From an uncultured Nonlabens sp. (GTDB lineage Bacteria; Bacteroidota; Bacteroidia; Flavobacteriales; Flavobacteriaceae), in assembly GCA_947491755.1 (NCBI GenBank), contig CANLKV010000002.1, positions 186,001-250,000 of the forward strand: a DNA stretch of 64,000 nucleotides. Direction: 5' to 3'. Shown here one piece after another: positions 61,664-64,000 of the stretch. The position numbers were made by a program, and so were the translations under genes. How positions within the stretch are numbered: the stretch's first letter is position 1; each line of letters opens with the position of its first letter. The notes beneath the pieces are model-generated. The model was given only the letters and a program-made list of their open reading frames with translations. It did no database searches and was not told the DNA's origin.

Positions 61664-62242
61664 ATGAATAAAATCGTTTTAAAAATAATCGCTGTCTCAC
61701 TGGTAGCTCTAGCTATTCTTACTTCTTGTGATTCAAATCAATCATTACAGCAATTCTATGTAGATAGCAGCGAGAAAGAAGGCTACATCACCACCAGCAT
61801 TCCTAAAACTATAGTAGGAATAGATGACAGTAAGCTGTCTGCAGACGCGCAGAAAGCTTATCAGTCAATTGAAAAGATCAATGTGCTTGCGTTACCTTAT
61901 GATGCAGGAAATGTCAGTCAATTGGAGACAGAAACCGCTCAACTAGAAAGTATTTTAGGAAATGAGAAGTACGAATTATTGATGTCCCACAATAGTGAAG
62001 GTGTCAAGGTGAAAGTGTTATTTGATGGATCACAAGACGCAATCGATGAAATTATTGTTTACGGAAGCTCTCCTAAAATGGGATTAGGTGTCGCAAGAAT
62101 ACTAGGCGACGATATGAATATGGGAGCTATTATGGCCATGATGCAAGAAATGAATTCTAGTGATATAGACGTGAACGGCGTTATGGGCATGATGAAAAAT
62201 ATGGGGCTGGATGTAGGGGCACCAGCTGCTGCATCAGAGTAA
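61664..62242 (+). CDS. DUF4252-family lipoprotein
   Basis: The 192-residue protein has a lipoprotein signal (SLVALAILTSC, Cys about 22). The N-terminal half is a weakly conserved DUF4252-type region; the second half has VKVLFDGSQDAIDEIIVYGSS and a Met/Gly-rich C-terminal stretch (GAIMAMMQEMNSSDIDVNGV). It is a probable partner of the preceding DUF4252 protein. A terminator follows, closing the sigma-DUF4252 operon. Confidence 0.78.
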   Translation: MNKIVLKIIAVSLVALAILTSCDSNQSLQQFYVDSSEKEGYITTSIPKTIVGIDDSKLSADAQKAYQSIEKINVLALPYDAGNVSQLETETAQLESILGNEKYELLMSHNSEGVKVKVLFDGSQDAIDEIIVYGSSPKMGLGVARILGDDMNMGAIMAMMQEMNSSDIDVNGVMGMMKNMGLDVGAPAAASE

Positions 62243-62263
62243 GTCAACTACATATTGCAACAT

Positions 62264-62297
62264 AGAGCCTTCTATAGTTCAATGGAAGGCTTTTTTA
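62264..62297 (+). terminator. Intrinsic terminator of the sigma-DUF4252 operon
   Basis: Stem AGCCTTC / GAAGGCT with a 12-nt loop, then six T. Confidence 0.85.
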
Positions 62298-62329
62298 TGT
62301 ATGAAAAATTTATTCTAGAGTGATAAACG

Positions 62330-62337
62330 TATATTTG
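62330..62337 (+). promoter_or_regulatory. Candidate -7 promoter box TATATTTG of ychF
   Basis: Full match to TAnnTTTG, 22 nt before the ychF ATG at 62360. Confidence 0.45.
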
Positions 62338-62359
62338 CAGCCGCTTAAAAAGAGTGTTT

Positions 62360-63454
62360 ATGAAAGCAGGAATCGTAGGTTTACCTAACGTAGGCAAATC
62401 CACCTTATTTAATTGTTTATCCAATGCCAAGGCGCAAAGTGCAAACTTTCCGTTTTGTACAATAGAGCCTAATGTGGGCGTGGTAAACGTGCCAGATCCA
62501 CGGCTGGAAAAGCTAGAAGAGCTTGTTAATCCAGAACGAGTAGTGCCTGCAACTGTAGAAATAGTAGACATCGCAGGACTTGTGAAAGGAGCTAGTAAGG
62601 GAGAGGGATTAGGAAATCAATTTTTAGGTAATATCAGAGAAACCGATGCCATAATACACGTATTGCGATGTTTTGAGAATGATAATATTGTACATGTAGA
62701 TGGTAGCGTTGACCCTATACGCGATAAGGAAACCATCGATATTGAGTTGCAGCTTAAAGATTTAGAAACTGTTGACAAAAAGCTCGAGAAAGTTAAAAAA
62801 GCAGCGCGCACAGGGAATAAAGACGCTATAAGAGAAGATGAGGTACTTACCACGGTAAAAACAGCACTGGAAGCAGGTAAATCAGTACGTACGGTGCAGG
62901 TTGACGACACCGCCCGGGCAGAGTATATCAAACCATTGCAATTTATTACAGACAAACCAGTCCTATATCTATGTAATGTTAATGATGACGCTGCAGTTAC
63001 AGGTAATGAATATGTAGAGCAAGTACGCGAGCTAGTTAAGGATGAAAACGCAGAGGTACTAGTTCTAGCGGTGGGTACAGAGGCAGATATTACAGAGCTG
63101 GATAGTTATGAAGAGCGAAAGGAATTTCTTGCAGATCTAGGTCTAGAAGAGCCAGGAAGTGCAAAATTGATCCGTGCGGCTTACAAATTATTGAATCAAG
63201 AAACCTATTTTACCGCTGGTGTTAAAGAGTTGCGAGCATGGACCATCAATGCAGGAGCTACTGCACCGCAAGCAGCAGGTGTAATCCATACAGATTTTGA
63301 GAAAGGGTTTATCCGTGCAGAGGTTATTAAATATGATACATACGTAAGCTATGGATCTGAGCAAAAAGTAAAAGAAGCCGGTAAATTAAAAGTAGAAGGC
63401 AAGGAGTATATCGTCCAGGATGGCGATATCATGCATTTTCTATTTAACGTGTGA
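62360..63454 (+). CDS. ychF: Redox-regulated ATPase YchF (Obg family)
   Basis: 364 residues from the ATG ([20 protein letters not shown]); a GTG two codons earlier is less likely. Family marks are the G1 motif [42 protein letters not shown], the altered G4 NVND region (YLCNVNDD) that gives ATP preference, and a C-terminal TGS domain with [15 protein letters not shown] and [11 protein letters not shown]. It binds ribosomes and is involved in stress and translation control. It is transcribed alone. Confidence 0.96.
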   Translation: MKAGIVGLPNVGKSTLFNCLSNAKAQSANFPFCTIEPNVGVVNVPDPRLEKLEELVNPERVVPATVEIVDIAGLVKGASKGEGLGNQFLGNIRETDAIIHVLRCFENDNIVHVDGSVDPIRDKETIDIELQLKDLETVDKKLEKVKKAARTGNKDAIREDEVLTTVKTALEAGKSVRTVQVDDTARAEYIKPLQFITDKPVLYLCNVNDDAAVTGNEYVEQVRELVKDENAEVLVLAVGTEADITELDSYEERKEFLADLGLEEPGSAKLIRAAYKLLNQETYFTAGVKELRAWTINAGATAPQAAGVIHTDFEKGFIRAEVIKYDTYVSYGSEQKVKEAGKLKVEGKEYIVQDGDIMHFLFNV

Positions 63455-63695
63455 TCCTATAGCGATTTCATAAGTAGATTTTACGCTCTAGGTTTTTATA
63501 TTTGCCCGCTCAAAGGTTATTGATTTCTTGTTAAAATGACTTTGTTTTTCATTACACTGATAGGAATAGAGAAGATTTAAGGTCACTGTAGCAAGATGTA
63601 TGGCTATGAAAGACTTAAATAAATCGCCAGGATCAGGTAAGTAGGAGTCAAAAAGTTAAGAGAATAACCTTGAGGCAGTAGAAAAAATAAATTAT
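63455..63695. other. Spacer before tRNA-Pro
   Basis: No gene or clear signal was seen in this 241-bp stretch apart from the presumed tRNA promoter. Confidence 0.4.
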
Positions 63696-63769
63696 CGGGA
63701 TGTGGTGCAGTCTGGTAGCATGCACGGCTGGGGGCCGTGTGGTCGCAGGTTCAAATCCTGTCATCCCGA
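63696..63769 (+). tRNA. tRNA-Pro(GGG)
   Basis: A full cloverleaf is visible: acceptor CGGGATG / CATCCCG, D stem GTGC / GCAT, anticodon stem CACGG / CCGTG with loop CTGGGGG (anticodon GGG), T stem GCAGG / CCTGT with loop TTCAAAT, discriminator A. CCA is not coded. Confidence 0.96.
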
Positions 63770-63778
63770 CTAAAAAAA

Positions 63779-63806
63779 ATGCCCAGCCAGAATGGCTGGG
63801 CATTTC
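63779..63806 (+). terminator. Intrinsic terminator after tRNA-Pro
   Basis: Stem ATGCCCAGCC / GGCTGGGCAT with a 4-nt loop, with A and T tracts at the sides. Confidence 0.8.
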
Positions 63807-63939
63807 TATATAAAGGTTTTTAAGTAGTCTAACTTAGTGCTCATTTGAATATCAAAAAAGGTTAATTCAATAATACCAATTGAATTACAGCTTGACCACC
63901 AAGAAAATCCCTCAAAGGGAAAGAATGCTGTTTACTTTT

Positions 63940-64000
63940 TTAAGCCTGTGCGTTTTGTGGTGCCCAGTGTGAACATAACATACCTGGAGCTGCCTTTTGT
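63940..64000 (-). other. Possible 3' end of a minus-strand gene running off the window
   Basis: The minus strand is open to the window edge in two frames; one reads AAPGMLCSHWAPQNAQA and stops at 63940-63942. Too short to judge, listed only so the edge is not read as empty. Confidence 0.2.

Overview
The window looks like chromosomal DNA of a marine flavobacterium (Bacteroidetes; family Flavobacteriaceae). The evidence is type IX secretion sorting domains on two proteins, several promoters of the Bacteroidetes form TAnnTTTG, flavobacterial families (DUF4252, DUF5686, DUF6503-like), many lipoproteins, AT-rich spacers, and a GH78/sulfatase/FGE block suited to sulfated algal rhamnans. A Nonlabens- or Dokdonia-like genus is a guess from the overall feel, not a measurement. 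No prophage, CRISPR array, complete insertion sequence or rRNA was seen. The most striking non-coding feature is the palindrome CGCTTTCGCGAAAGCG, which occurs 15 times (8 exact, 7 with one or two changes), in spacers and inside genes, read in all three frames (RFRES, FAKA, LSRKR).

Layout. 1-10 kb: 3' end of a tricorn-like S41 protease, a type B T9SS surface protein, a histidine-repeat DUF4198 protein overlapping a HupE/UreJ permease (probable metal uptake), a PhoD-like phosphatase, a 55-aa basic protein and an SdiA-regulated-like beta-propeller. 10-16 kb: a 43-aa small ORF with a strong terminator, then alpha-L-rhamnosidase (GH78), sulfatase and a lipoprotein formylglycine-generating enzyme. 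16-25 kb: NhaA, a four-helix-bundle membrane protein and a complete MFP-RND-TolC efflux operon; a decayed copy of the tolC 3' end lies on the other side of the operon, next to mnmE. 25-35 kb: mnmE, a type A T9SS protein, an S9 peptidase, small proteins, Hpt protein, ComM/YifB. 35-44 kb: nitroreductase, DEAD-box helicase, two unknown proteins, a zinc-ribbon/FAD monooxygenase, a DUF5686 outer-membrane protein, smpB and a divergent DUF6503-like lipoprotein.

44-50 kb: a LytS-type kinase carrying a 2TM domain, a separate 2TM protein and a LytTR regulator, followed by two DUF4331-type exported proteins and a TPR lipoprotein; the 727-bp spacer after them holds an 83-bp element with terminal inverted repeats. 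50-58 kb: sigma/anti-sigma pair, Cu/Zn SodC, YdeI-like protein, alpha/beta hydrolase-OsmC fusion, a large BNR/VPS10-like exported protein, amine oxidase. 58-64 kb: S41 lipoprotein, a second sigma/anti-sigma pair with two DUF4252 proteins, ychF and tRNA-Pro(GGG).

Functional units visible from order and spacing are: rhamnosidase-sulfatase-FGE (the FGE would activate the sulfatase cysteine); MFP-RND-TolC; DUF4198-HupE; LytS-2TM-LytTR; and sigma-anti-sigma-DUF4252-DUF4252. Several start codons were moved from the longest open frame to an internal ATG because the longer version would start inside a promoter box or a terminator.
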